Positions 34,866 to 43,593 of a stretch of DNA of 64,000 bases are shown here, one piece after another (the first letter of the stretch is position 1; each line of letters starts with the position of its first letter). The position numbers and the translations under genes are program-made. Below the pieces are notes generated by a model, which was given only the letters and a program-made list of their open reading frames with translations, searched no databases and was not told the DNA's origin. This DNA is from Alphaproteobacteria bacterium HT1-32. GTDB lineage: Bacteria > Pseudomonadota > Alphaproteobacteria > Rhodospirillales > HT1-32. The DNA is taken from NCBI GenBank assembly GCA_009649675.1, contig WJPL01000003.1, forward strand, positions 710,808-774,807. The letters are read 5' to 3'.

Positions 34866-35368
34866 ACCTTCCTCCCGATCATGCGCTGAGACATCAGTAC
34901 CGCCGCACTGCGATTGCCGTTAAAGACAAGGCTGCCGGCGCCATCAACCGTCTCGCATAACTCGTTCGTGTCATCGACCCGGTAAACCAGCCCGCCCATC
35001 ATTTCGATAGCCGCACCCGAGTTCTGTCCCATTGGAATCTGCCAGGGATTGAACTCCGCCCATTCACCGCGCTGCGTGACCAGCATGAGCAGCGGAAACC
35101 GGCAAGTCGCCGCCAGTGACAGCATATTGACGCAGTTACCGACACCACTGGACTGCATCAGCAGCACGCCGCGCTCTCCGCCAAGCCAGGCGCCAGCCAG
35201 CAGCGCAATACCTTCTTCCTCCGTCGTCAGAGGAATCGCTTTCATGCTATCTTCGTTGCGACATGATTCAATCAGCCGGGCATGCCCCGCATCCGGAACA
35301 TAGGCAACCTGCCGGATATTCAGTTCGATCAGCTTGGCGAACAGCTGATCCGGCCATTCCATCTGCAT
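34859..35368 (-). CDS. TPP-binding PYR subunit, ComD-like (alpha)
   Basis: Protein of 169 residues equal to the N-terminal PYR domain of the same enzyme class. TTEEEGIALLAGAWLGGERG carries the catalytic glutamate, and LMQSSGVGNCVNMLSLAA and QIPMGQNSGAAIEMM are diagnostic for the sulfopyruvate/phosphonopyruvate group. The start is the ATG at 35368 (MQMEWPDQLF), with GGAGGG five bases upstream; the longer frame to 35419 is not family-like. Together with the beta subunit it should form an alpha/beta decarboxylase. Confidence 0.82.
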   Translation of the reverse strand: MQMEWPDQLFAKLIELNIRQVAYVPDAGHARLIESCRNEDSMKAIPLTTEEEGIALLAGAWLGGERGVLLMQSSGVGNCVNMLSLAATCRFPLLMLVTQRGEWAEFNPWQIPMGQNSGAAIEMMGGLVYRVDDTNELCETVDGAGSLVFNGNRSAAVLMSQRMIGRKVW

Positions 35369-35459
35369 TGATCCCTCCATCTGTCTCCCCAGTCTGCAAA
35401 AGATGATGGCTTCATGCATAAAGCTTGATCCGGCACGGGGGAAGGATCATCTCGATAAC

Positions 35460-36431
35460 ATGACAAATGCAGATACAAAGATCGCCGTCATTGGTGCCGG
35501 CATCGCTGGCCTGTCCTGCGCCCGGACACTTACCTCAGCCGGGTATGACGTACATGTCTTTGACAAGGGACGTACGGCTGGTGGCCGCATAAGTACGCGA
35601 CGCAATGAACAGGGTCTGTTCAATCATGGCGCCCAGTTTTTCACCGCCCGTGATCCGGAGTTTGCAGCCCTGGTTGAACAGTGGAAAACCCGTGGCCTGA
35701 TCATCGAGATGTCAGAACAACCTGCTCAACTCGGCACGCCCGACACCACACCTCCTGCGACCAGACGTTACACAGGCGCACCGGCAATCAACGACCTCGC
35801 CCGGTCCATGGCACAAGACCTTGCCGTACACTGCGGCATTGAGATAACGCGGGCAGAGCAGATCAGGGGCAAGTGGTTACTATCGGACCGGGCCGGTCAG
35901 ACTATCGGGCCGTTTGATCATCTTGCCGTTGCCCTTCCGGCCCCTCAGACAGCGTCACTTCTAACGGAAGTCAGGCCTGTAAGGACTGCCGCTGAAAGCA
36001 CCGCTTACGCTCCCTGCTGGGCAGCCTGGTTCACGACCAAAGCCGCTCTGACAACCGGCTGGTCGAGTGCCTTCATTGCGGACCCCGTACTGTCGTGGGC
36101 AGCCCGGCAGCAAACCAGTAATACACAAACCGGTTTTGTGCTGCATGCGACCGCAGAATGGTCAGCGGACAATCTGGAGCTGGAACGCCCGGACGCTGCA
36201 CGCAGACTGGTTGAGGCATTTCAGAGCCTCATCAAAACCCGCATCGACACGGATTATCTGCGTGGCCACCGGTGGCGGTATGCCCGGGTGACAAAAGCTC
36301 TCGGTCAGGATTGTCTCTATCTGAATGACCGGAGAGTCGGTGCCTGCGGCGACTGGCTGCGAGGCCCCCGCGTCGAGGAGGCGTGGCTCTCAGGTCGGGC
36401 GCTGGCAATAGCTATCATTGAAGATGGCTGA
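35460..36431 (+). CDS. FAD-dependent amine-oxidase/renalase-like protein
   Basis: Flavoprotein of 323 residues with an N-terminal Rossmann motif IAVIGAGIAGLSCARTL and the following VFDKGRTAGGRISTRR, which is typical of renalase-like NAD(P)/FAD oxidoreductases. The next NHGAQFFTARDPEF is also conserved in that group, and the C-terminal ACGDWLRGPRVEEAWLSG is the FAD-binding end. The start is the ATG at 35460. Divergent from the ComD-like gene. Substrate unknown; cytosolic. Confidence 0.85.
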   Translation: MTNADTKIAVIGAGIAGLSCARTLTSAGYDVHVFDKGRTAGGRISTRRNEQGLFNHGAQFFTARDPEFAALVEQWKTRGLIIEMSEQPAQLGTPDTTPPATRRYTGAPAINDLARSMAQDLAVHCGIEITRAEQIRGKWLLSDRAGQTIGPFDHLAVALPAPQTASLLTEVRPVRTAAESTAYAPCWAAWFTTKAALTTGWSSAFIADPVLSWAARQQTSNTQTGFVLHATAEWSADNLELERPDAARRLVEAFQSLIKTRIDTDYLRGHRWRYARVTKALGQDCLYLNDRRVGACGDWLRGPRVEEAWLSGRALAIAIIEDG

Positions 36432-36445
36432 AACCAGATGCCAGG

Positions 36446-37294
36446 TCAGTCCAGCAGATCGAGAATGAAACGCGGCAGGGCAAATGCACCCAGATGCAGG
36501 TCCGGCGTGTAGTAACGGGTTTTCATCTGCAGGGCTGCAAAACGGCTGCGAAGCTGCTCAACCGGTACAGACGCAAGACCCGGATTCATGGTTGAGAAAC
36601 CAAGCGTCATATGACCACCGATATAAGTCGGCACACTGATCGCAAAGCAGGTCGAACAGGGGAAAATCGCCTGAAGCCTGTTCAGGGCAGGCCGGAAGGC
36701 ACCCGGCTGCAAAAAGGGCACGCTGTTCTGTGTGACCATGACTCCGTTATCAGTCAGGCGCGCTTTGCAGTCACGATAGAAGGCATCGGTAAACAGTACC
36801 TCGCCCGGCCCGATGGGATCCGTTGAATCAACGATGATGACATCAAACTTCTCGTCGCTTTCGGCAACATATTTGAGGCCGTCTGCGATTACCAGATCAG
36901 TCCGCGGATCGTCAAAAGCACCCTCAGAATGCTTCGGCAGATATTCACGGCTGAGATCGACCACCGTCGGATCAATCTCCACCATCGTGACTTTCTCAAC
37001 ACCCGGATGACGCAGAGCTTCCCGCAGACAGCCGCCATCACCACCACCGATGATCAGCACACGTTTCGCTGCGCCATTGGCCAGCAGCGGAGTATGCACC
37101 ATCATCTCATGATAGATGAACTCGTCCTTTTCGGTGGTCTGGATAACACCATCCAGCACCAGCACCCGGCCGAACTTGGGATTCTCGAAAATCACCATGT
37201 CCTGAAATTCGGTTTTCTCCGAAAACAGGACTTTGCTCACCTCAAACCGCTGCTGATATCCATCATGCAGCGTCTCCGAAACCCACTCCGTCAA
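36446..37294 (-). CDS. speE: Spermidine synthase
   Basis: Aminopropyltransferase of 282 residues, making spermidine from putrescine and decarboxylated SAM. Typical segments are VLVLDGVIQTTEKDEFIYHE, the SAM-site VLIIGGGDGGCLREALRH, and VIIVDSTDPIGPGEVLF with the catalytic Asp. It follows the SAM decarboxylase gene with a 4-base overlap, so both are made together, which fits the supply of the co-substrate. Confidence 0.96.
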   Translation of the reverse strand: MTEWVSETLHDGYQQRFEVSKVLFSEKTEFQDMVIFENPKFGRVLVLDGVIQTTEKDEFIYHEMMVHTPLLANGAAKRVLIIGGGDGGCLREALRHPGVEKVTMVEIDPTVVDLSREYLPKHSEGAFDDPRTDLVIADGLKYVAESDEKFDVIIVDSTDPIGPGEVLFTDAFYRDCKARLTDNGVMVTQNSVPFLQPGAFRPALNRLQAIFPCSTCFAISVPTYIGGHMTLGFSTMNPGLASVPVEQLRSRFAALQMKTRYYTPDLHLGAFALPRFILDLLD

Positions 37295-37746
37295 GGGAGA
37301 AGGCCCCGGCGATGTTCCGAGAAGCCGATATGTGAAGGCTTGAATGCCTTTTTGATGACCTGCACCGCCTTATACGGGTCGCAGGCACCGCACATGAATA
37401 CGTCAACCGCAGCAAAGTCGCGCTCCGGCCATGTGTGGATGCTGATATGCGATTCAGCCAGCACCACAACACCGGACACACCGGTCGGCGTGAAATGATG
37501 CATATGGGTGTGCAGGATCGTCGCTTCGGACGCCAGAGCAGCTTCTTCCAGCGAAGCACCAATCTGATCGGGGTTGTCAAGATTACTTGCGCCCCACAAG
37601 TCCAGCAGCAGATGCGTACCGGCAAACTTCAATCCGTCTTTTTCGACGAAGAAGTCAGATTCGTTTTCTGTCGACGGCCAGTTCGTTTCGGTTTCAACCG
37701 AATTTTCGTGGCTGTCCTGATGGTCTTGAAAAGCAGAATGGTCCAT
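37291..37746 (-). CDS. speD: S-adenosylmethionine decarboxylase proenzyme
   Basis: Pyruvoyl-dependent SAM decarboxylase of the short prokaryotic class, 151 residues. The self-cleavage site is in VVLAESHISIHTWPE: cleavage between Glu and Ser yields the alpha chain with a pyruvoyl N-terminus. His and Cys of the site (FMCGACDP) follow. An N-terminal acidic extension of about 35 residues (up to FFVEKDG) precedes the family domain. The start is the ATG at 37746 with GGGAG upstream; the frame also opens at 37797. Overlaps speE by 4 bases. Confidence 0.93.
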   Translation of the reverse strand: MDHSAFQDHQDSHENSVETETNWPSTENESDFFVEKDGLKFAGTHLLLDLWGASNLDNPDQIGASLEEAALASEATILHTHMHHFTPTGVSGVVVLAESHISIHTWPERDFAAVDVFMCGACDPYKAVQVIKKAFKPSHIGFSEHRRGLLP

Positions 37747-37899
37747 TGACGACTCCCAAGGGAAGGGGTGGTCCGAAAGCGCGGGTTTGTGAGGCATTCC
37801 CGCACCGGATGCAAGGGAAAAACGTAATTATTTTTATGACAGTTTCCAGACACTCCCGAGGAATTTTCTTAAAGCCCCGAATGCCGAACGAAAGCCCCG

Positions 37900-40800
37900 T
37901 CAGTTGATGGCACTCAGGCCACCGCCCTTCAGGCGGTCACGATAGTTTGTCATGAAAGCCTGGAACTGCTCGACATCCTTCACCTGATTCTGAATCGTCC
38001 TGTAATCAATCAGGCCCTTGCTGGCTGCCGATGTAATCAGCTGGAAGGCTTCTGCCAGTTCTGTCTTGTTCATGGCATCACCAAGACGGGTCCGCAAATC
38101 CCGCAGTTTTTCCTCGTTTGCCGCCAGCGCCAGCGCAATCGCCCAGTTCAGCGCATATTGCGCCGTCTCCGTTGATATCTCGCCCCGCCGGTCAATCGGG
38201 CCCACCAGACGGCCAAAGATTACCGCCGACCGGCGCCAGTCCTTCATTTCCGTATAGGCTTCCGCCCGCAACAGATTAGCGTCCTTGCTGCCGTCATTAT
38301 CAAGGGTGACAAGCGCGCCCTCGAAATTATCCTGCTCGATCTGGGCTCTGGCCCGGATATGACGGCGCTGTTCAACCAGTTCTTCCGGCATATCCTCAAT
38401 CTGGCTGTCATCCAGTGCTGCAACGGTTGCGTCGGGTTTGCGATCAAGCAACTGGATCAGCGCCAGTCGCGTGCCGACCCGTGCTTTTTCAACACCGGTC
38501 AGCCGCGTCTCAATCTGGTCCCGGAGAATACGGGCTGCCTGCGGCAGCAAATCCACGCCGACCAAACGGTCTGCCAGCTTGCGAATCAGTTCATCGCCCC
38601 GTTCCCCACCCGGCGTCAGCTCCCGAAACTCGTTATAGAGGGAGATCGCCGTCACCGGGGGTATCGCATCGGCGGCATCATTCAGATACAGGTTCTCGAA
38701 GATATCCTTCATCAGCTGCGTTACCGCCTTTGATTCAGGTTTCGACGGGAAATTGCTGACCAGTGACTTGTAGGTCTCCAGCGCCTGCCGGTAATTCCCG
38801 GCTTCCAGATAAAAATCCCCCATCCGGCGCAGTAACTGGAATTCAAACGCATCACCCCGCCAGACAAAGCGCAGTTTTTCAAGCTCTTCGGTCGCCTTGC
38901 TGGCATTGATTTCTTCGGTCCGGAACAACAGTTCGATACGTGCCAGTGCGGCCCGGGAGCGGGCATAACGATCCGGCCCGTTCTCGACCTTCTCCCATTT
39001 CGCAATCGCTTCCTCATAATCGCCGGTCAGTTCTGCCAGCGCCCCCTGCAGACGCTGCAGTTTCGCCTGATCACGGGCCGTCGGGTTTTCCTGTTCCAGC
39101 ATCCGCAGGAATTCCTCGGCGCTTTTGGCATCACCCAGGGCCAGCGTTGCTTCGGCACCCAGCAGGGCCAGCTTTCGCTTCACCGTCTCCGGATAGTCCG
39201 CAAGAATGGCCCCGCCCGAGCGCATAGGCAGACCAGCCCGTTGCAGATCCCCTTCACGGGCCAGCACCGCGCCTCGCCAGAGCTCTATTTCATCGACACC
39301 ATCCAGACGCTCATGAAAAAGGTCTTCCCGTGCCCCCGGCAGATTATTGTTCAGTAACCGCGCGCCCCCACGCAACGCCCGGAAAGCCGGATCCGACAGA
39401 ATTTCCGGATCAGATTCCGCCATCAGCGCCAGGACACCCAGCGTCTCGGCACCCAGACCATTGGCAAAGTAGAACCGGGCCAGTTCCAGACGCGCCGGAT
39501 CCCGCTGACTGCCCCGTGATGTCGCAACCGCATTATAGAGACGCTGCTTGTTACCCAGAAAACTGCCGTTGCCGACCCAGACCGGCAAATCGAAGATGCG
39601 TGACGCATTTCCGGTCCCGCCAAGCGATTCTCCCTCGACTTCCTTGTTCTCAACCGACAGGGCCAGACCACTCGGCCGGGTGATGACGGCACCGGTTCGC
39701 GTCGGCTGAATGACAATATCATCCGCAAATGCGATCAGTGCGATGCCCTGCACAGACGGCAGAATACGCATATCCCGCAGGTCGCGCATCTGGACCACAC
39801 CGGAACCAAGCGGGACAACCGGAATCGCGGTAATCCGGTCACCCACATCAGGATCAACGAACTGCACTGGTGCAGCCGGTTCCGGTACGGGCAGCAGAAT
39901 ACGTGACCCGGATGCCAGACCAACCTGCGGAATGACAGCAATCGGCTGCTGTGGTTTCAGTTTCCCCGGCGCAACATCAACAATCCACAGCAACCCGTCC
40001 TTGCGAACCTGCGGGGCATATCCCGGCGGAATCGACATGCGCACCGCACTGCCGCGCTCACCGGGCAACTGCTGAATATCCGTCGCCACATCGGCGCCCA
40101 GCCGCTTCAGCAAAGCCAGATCGAATTCCCGTTTACGGTCAAAGACGACCCAGAGGAATCCATTACGCATAAAGATCGACGCTGCCGCCGGATCACGCCA
40201 TTCAAAACTGAGGCTGACCGAAGGCCCTGTAGCCACCGGCTGTTCTGCCTCTGGCGCTGCCGGTGCGGCAGGAGAAACAGACGGAGCGGCCAGTTCAGCA
40301 TCAGCTGACTTGCGCGGCACCAGCACAACAGGCTCACCCAGCGGTTTCGGCTGGGCCGCAGCCGGTGCCGGCTCTGGTGGTGCTGCGGGAGGTGTCGGGA
40401 CGGAAGGCTCAGGCGTCTTGCCTGCCACCTGCGGTGCAGGCTCGGCAGGCGCACTGCCATCACTGAGGACATCAACCACGATCTTTGGACCGGACCGGAA
40501 ATGCCGGAGCCGGATACCATCAGCCACGTTCAGTGTAACCGAGAGGTTGCCACCTCCTGCTGCACTGACCGAACGGATATTCTTCGGCAGCGACCGGGAA
40601 AGCGCAGCGGCATCAATGCGCCCCGGCGCACCGAACCTGACGACAACCTTGTCGTCTTGCTGGTCCACCGCATAATCAATGGTTCGCGACCAGTCAAAAA
40701 CCACCCGGCTATATCGCTCATGCTCACCGGTCCGCACACCGATCAGCGGTGGCCCCGCAGGCGCAGCCGCCCGCCCTGAGGCCGGCGGGCTGGTTCCCGG

Positions 40801-41151
40801 AGGGTTCACGACATCAACGACCACGGAGGTTCCGGATCCAAAACTGCGAATATCAACCGGCCGGGTCAGCGTGAAACGCGCCTGCCGGCCAGCGATACGC
40901 CCGTCAGAAACATACTGCCGCAGCAGACGTATCGCCGGTGCCAGATCAGAACTGAGCGGCTGAGTGAATTCCACCACCAGTTCATTGCCTTCAATCCGCG
41001 CCTCGAAAACAACCGGTTGCGGCCAGTTGAACACCAGCCGGCCATAGCCATCATGTACCCCGCCCCGGGTTTCCACCGGCGTTTGTGCTGAGGCGCTGGC
41101 TGCCATCAGCATGGACATAAAGACGACGAGACTGACCAGGAAGCGCATCAA
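37900..41151 (-). CDS. Large TPR protein with AMIN-like repeats, motility operon
   Basis: Exported protein of 1083 residues. A signal peptide (about 1-22, ending SASAQ) is followed by three AMIN-like beta modules: about 36-115 (RLVFNWPQPVVFEARIEG), about 150-230 (RVVFDWSRTIDYAV) and about 309-390 (SLSFEWRDPAAASIF). A Pro/Ala-rich linker at about 235-305 lies between the second and third. The C-terminal 500 residues are tetratricopeptide-like helices. AMIN modules bind peptidoglycan or other envelope parts. It is the last gene of the fliL-fliM-cheY-motB operon, starting inside the stop of the MotB-like gene (4-base overlap). A periplasmic role near the stator or motor is inferred. Confidence 0.75.
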   Translation of the reverse strand: MMRFLVSLVVFMSMLMAASASAQTPVETRGGVHDGYGRLVFNWPQPVVFEARIEGNELVVEFTQPLSSDLAPAIRLLRQYVSDGRIAGRQARFTLTRPVDIRSFGSGTSVVVDVVNPPGTSPPASGRAAAPAGPPLIGVRTGEHERYSRVVFDWSRTIDYAVDQQDDKVVVRFGAPGRIDAAALSRSLPKNIRSVSAAGGGNLSVTLNVADGIRLRHFRSGPKIVVDVLSDGSAPAEPAPQVAGKTPEPSVPTPPAAPPEPAPAAAQPKPLGEPVVLVPRKSADAELAAPSVSPAAPAAPEAEQPVATGPSVSLSFEWRDPAAASIFMRNGFLWVVFDRKREFDLALLKRLGADVATDIQQLPGERGSAVRMSIPPGYAPQVRKDGLLWIVDVAPGKLKPQQPIAVIPQVGLASGSRILLPVPEPAAPVQFVDPDVGDRITAIPVVPLGSGVVQMRDLRDMRILPSVQGIALIAFADDIVIQPTRTGAVITRPSGLALSVENKEVEGESLGGTGNASRIFDLPVWVGNGSFLGNKQRLYNAVATSRGSQRDPARLELARFYFANGLGAETLGVLALMAESDPEILSDPAFRALRGGARLLNNNLPGAREDLFHERLDGVDEIELWRGAVLAREGDLQRAGLPMRSGGAILADYPETVKRKLALLGAEATLALGDAKSAEEFLRMLEQENPTARDQAKLQRLQGALAELTGDYEEAIAKWEKVENGPDRYARSRAALARIELLFRTEEINASKATEELEKLRFVWRGDAFEFQLLRRMGDFYLEAGNYRQALETYKSLVSNFPSKPESKAVTQLMKDIFENLYLNDAADAIPPVTAISLYNEFRELTPGGERGDELIRKLADRLVGVDLLPQAARILRDQIETRLTGVEKARVGTRLALIQLLDRKPDATVAALDDSQIEDMPEELVEQRRHIRARAQIEQDNFEGALVTLDNDGSKDANLLRAEAYTEMKDWRRSAVIFGRLVGPIDRRGEISTETAQYALNWAIALALAANEEKLRDLRTRLGDAMNKTELAEAFQLITSAASKGLIDYRTIQNQVKDVEQFQAFMTNYRDRLKGGGLSAIN

Positions 41152-41858
41152 TAGCCCCCCTGCACAGTCTGCAGAACAATGATGTCGACACGCCGGGCCA
41201 CTTCAAACCGCTGCTCTTCGGGCATCGTCAGCGGCACATCCGCAAACCGGCTGTCGGCAAATCCGAAGGCGTAAATCGCGTCCTCATAACCTGCCCGGCT
41301 CAGTTCGTTCACCACCGCCCCGGCCCGGGCCAGCGACAGCTCCCAGTTTGACGGAAAGGCGCCACTTTGTGGTGGTGCCGGGTCTGTATGCCCGCCGACC
41401 GCAAGCTGGTTACCCACATTCCTCAAAAGTCCGCCCAGCCGGAATACCGCAGCGCGGGCATCATCACGCAACACCGCACTGTTGAGGTCGAACAGAATCC
41501 GGCCCGGTAATGATATCACCATCCGATCCGCCATCATGTTGATCCGGCTTTCGCCAAGGATCGGATCATCAGCAATATTTTCCCGCAGCACTGCATTCAG
41601 GTAATCCAGATTGATCGCACGCTTGCGAAATGTCTTTGCGATATTGAGCGGTGCGGCCGGCGGTGTGTCACGAAGAACCTCAGTCGGGGCGACGGTGCGG
41701 TTCAGTGCGTCAATCATCTTCTCCCAGACATCAACCTTCACCGATGACATGGAAAACAGCATGACGAAGAAAGTCAGCATCAGAGAGACAAGATCAGCGA
41801 ATGTGATCATCCATGCAACGCTGGCTTCTTCCTTTTTGGCGGGTGTGTCATGGCTCAT
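41148..41858 (-). CDS. MotB-like stator protein 1 (OmpA domain)
   Basis: MotB-type stator subunit, 236 residues. The single helix carries the proton-path aspartate: WMITFADLVSLMLTFFVMLF with Asp22. The periplasmic OmpA/MotB domain has VISLPGRILFDLNSAVL, VGGHTDPAPP and the peptidoglycan motif NWELSLARAGAVV. It overlaps the neighbour genes by 4 bases on both sides. No motA is in the window. The protein keeps all features of a functional MotB. Confidence 0.88.
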   Translation of the reverse strand: MSHDTPAKKEEASVAWMITFADLVSLMLTFFVMLFSMSSVKVDVWEKMIDALNRTVAPTEVLRDTPPAAPLNIAKTFRKRAINLDYLNAVLRENIADDPILGESRINMMADRMVISLPGRILFDLNSAVLRDDARAAVFRLGGLLRNVGNQLAVGGHTDPAPPQSGAFPSNWELSLARAGAVVNELSRAGYEDAIYAFGFADSRFADVPLTMPEEQRFEVARRVDIIVLQTVQGGY

Positions 41859-42547
41859 GACTGCGGCGCCTCCAGATTGAGTACCGCATCACCACGGGGC
41901 CGAACAGAAAACAGAATCCGGACTTCGTCGGAATCTCCGGGATGAAGCCCGACCGAAATACTGTCTGGCGGCCCGCCACGAGATGTATATTCGCGGGCAA
42001 TGGCTCCAAGGCGACGGCTTTCCAGAGTCGGCGCAATCGGTAATGTCCGCCCGTTCAGATAGACAGCCCCGATCAGAACATCCATTTCAAAACGAAGCGT
42101 ATCAGGACGGGAACTGATAACTGCGATGATACCATCAAACAGCTGATCACGGGAACTGCCGGGACGCAGCTCCGCCTTGCCCTCAAAAAACAGACTGTTG
42201 ACCGGGAACACGGCCTGCATCTGCTCGCCCGGCTGAACAACGGTAACTTTCACCGCAGGAATAAGAGTCTCGAAAAGTTTTGCCGATGTTTCAATAAACG
42301 CCTGCGCCTGAAGTACATCGCCGGTTTCAGCGTTGAAATTACGCAGGTCACTCTCGGGTGGCAGCAATGTCGAGAACGTCGAGGTAAGGCTGTCCATCAC
42401 GGCATCAGCCTTGATCTCCTCAATTGTCGAGATTGCATTCAGCAGAATAAAGAAAGCGAGAATAAGGAGGTAAAGCCCAAGGAAAAGCGTCAGGCTGGGG
42501 TCTTTTTTCGGGGCGCTTTCCGGGGGCAGTTCGTCATTGCCGTTCAT
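41855..42547 (-). CDS. MotB-like protein 2 with degenerate OmpA domain
   Basis: Second MotB-like protein, 230 residues. The N-terminal helix DPSLTLFLGLYLLILAFFIL keeps an Asp (Asp16) just before the membrane but not the canonical FADLV surround. The periplasmic domain is OmpA-like (VFPVNSLFFEGKAELRPGS) but lacks a good NxxLSxxRA motif; the equivalent reads TLESRRLGAI. It may be an accessory stator or a partner of MotB-like protein 1. Coupled to its neighbour by a 4-base overlap. Confidence 0.72.
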   Translation of the reverse strand: MNGNDELPPESAPKKDPSLTLFLGLYLLILAFFILLNAISTIEEIKADAVMDSLTSTFSTLLPPESDLRNFNAETGDVLQAQAFIETSAKLFETLIPAVKVTVVQPGEQMQAVFPVNSLFFEGKAELRPGSSRDQLFDGIIAVISSRPDTLRFEMDVLIGAVYLNGRTLPIAPTLESRRLGAIAREYTSRGGPPDSISVGLHPGDSDEVRILFSVRPRGDAVLNLEAPQS

Positions 42548-42561
42548 GGTACCACGGCATG

Positions 42562-43101
42562 TCAGCCGACACCGCTGTCGGAGAACAGCTTGTCGATGTC
42601 ATCCTGTGAAGGCTTGTCCTGCTGGCCGGAAGGCCCGTCCAGCAGTCCGGCGTTCTTTTCAGCAGCCCGGCTTTCCGTCATCTCAGCAGGCAGCGGTCCA
42701 TTAGCCGCGATGTCCAGTAACTGCCCGGCTTTGTCGCAACGCTGCCCGACAATATCCTGAAACCCGCAAGCTGTGAAAATGTCTGATAATGCAGCATCCT
42801 GACTTTCCCCATTCTGGATCGCCTCACAGGCATCCATTATAGCATTTGCTGCAGTTTCTGTATCTGTACGAATTTCCTCAATCAGCAGCTTCAGATCAGC
42901 CAGAGAGGAGGCCAGCGCCCCTCTTGCCAGACCGTCCTGCAGGGCCGTCAGAGACGTCTCGATACTTGAAAGCCGGGTTTGCGGATGATCCTGGCTCCGG
43001 GCGACAAGGCCGCCAAGTTCATCAACCAGACGCACCAGACCAGCCTCACGGCTTTTCGAGGCCGGTTTTTCGGCCAGTTGTTTGATGCGACCGCTGGTCA
43101 T
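42562..43101 (-). CDS. CheZ-like phosphatase of CheY
   Basis: Helical protein of 179 residues with the CheZ catalytic motif FTACGFQDIVGQR: Asp116 and Gln120 match the catalytic D-x3-Q of CheZ. The C-terminal tail SQDDIDKLFSDSG resembles the FliM N-terminal CheY-binding motif (here in FliM, LNQDEIDSLLG) and corresponds in position to the CheZ tail that binds CheY. It lies directly after cheY in the motor operon. It should dephosphorylate CheY-P. Many alphaproteobacteria use phosphate-sink CheYs, so a CheZ here is notable. Confidence 0.78.
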   Translation of the reverse strand: MTSGRIKQLAEKPASKSREAGLVRLVDELGGLVARSQDHPQTRLSSIETSLTALQDGLARGALASSLADLKLLIEEIRTDTETAANAIMDACEAIQNGESQDAALSDIFTACGFQDIVGQRCDKAGQLLDIAANGPLPAEMTESRAAEKNAGLLDGPSGQQDKPSQDDIDKLFSDSGVG

Positions 43102-43113
43102 TCCGCGTCAGCG

Positions 43114-43500
43114 TCAGAACTGGCCGATAACGCTAGCCATCTTGCCTTTGAGCGTATCCGCATTGAATGGCTTGACGATATAATTCGAAACGCCGGCCTG
43201 TTTGGCAGCGATGACATTCTCGGACTTGCTCTCGGCCGTCACCATGATGAAGGGCAGTGACCGAAGCTTTGCGTCTGCCCGTACTTCCTTGAGCAACTGC
43301 AATCCCGTCATCGGCTCCATATTCCAGTCCGAAATGACGAGCCCGTAGTTCTTCGTACGCAGCTTCTCAAGCGCTGCCGACCCGTCACTGGCTTCATCAA
43401 CATTGATGAAATTAAGCTGACGCAACAGATTGCGCATAATCCTGAGCATCGTCTTGTAATCATCGACGATGAGGATGTTCATATTCATATCTACTGCCAT
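43114..43500 (-). CDS. cheY: CheY-type response regulator
   Basis: Single-domain receiver of about 128 residues. From the longer reading (start 43512) the acidic pocket is Asp17/Asp18, the phospho-acceptor Asp62 (VISDWNMEPMTG), Thr92 and Lys114 (YIVKPF). It should bind FliM and switch motor rotation. The start is ambiguous between the GTG at 43512 and the ATG at 43500 (MAVDMNMNIL); the ATG is preferred, with GAGTGAG just upstream. Adjacent CheZ-like and FliM genes support the role. Confidence 0.9.
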   Translation of the reverse strand: MAVDMNMNILIVDDYKTMLRIMRNLLRQLNFINVDEASDGSAALEKLRTKNYGLVISDWNMEPMTGLQLLKEVRADAKLRSLPFIMVTAESKSENVIAAKQAGVSNYIVKPFNADTLKGKMASVIGQF

Positions 43501-43593
43501 TTTCTCACTCACTATTCAGATCAGTTTGATACTGCGCCATATCCAGTCGAACGACAGACAATCAGAATAACCTGACTATCAGCTAATTTCTTA

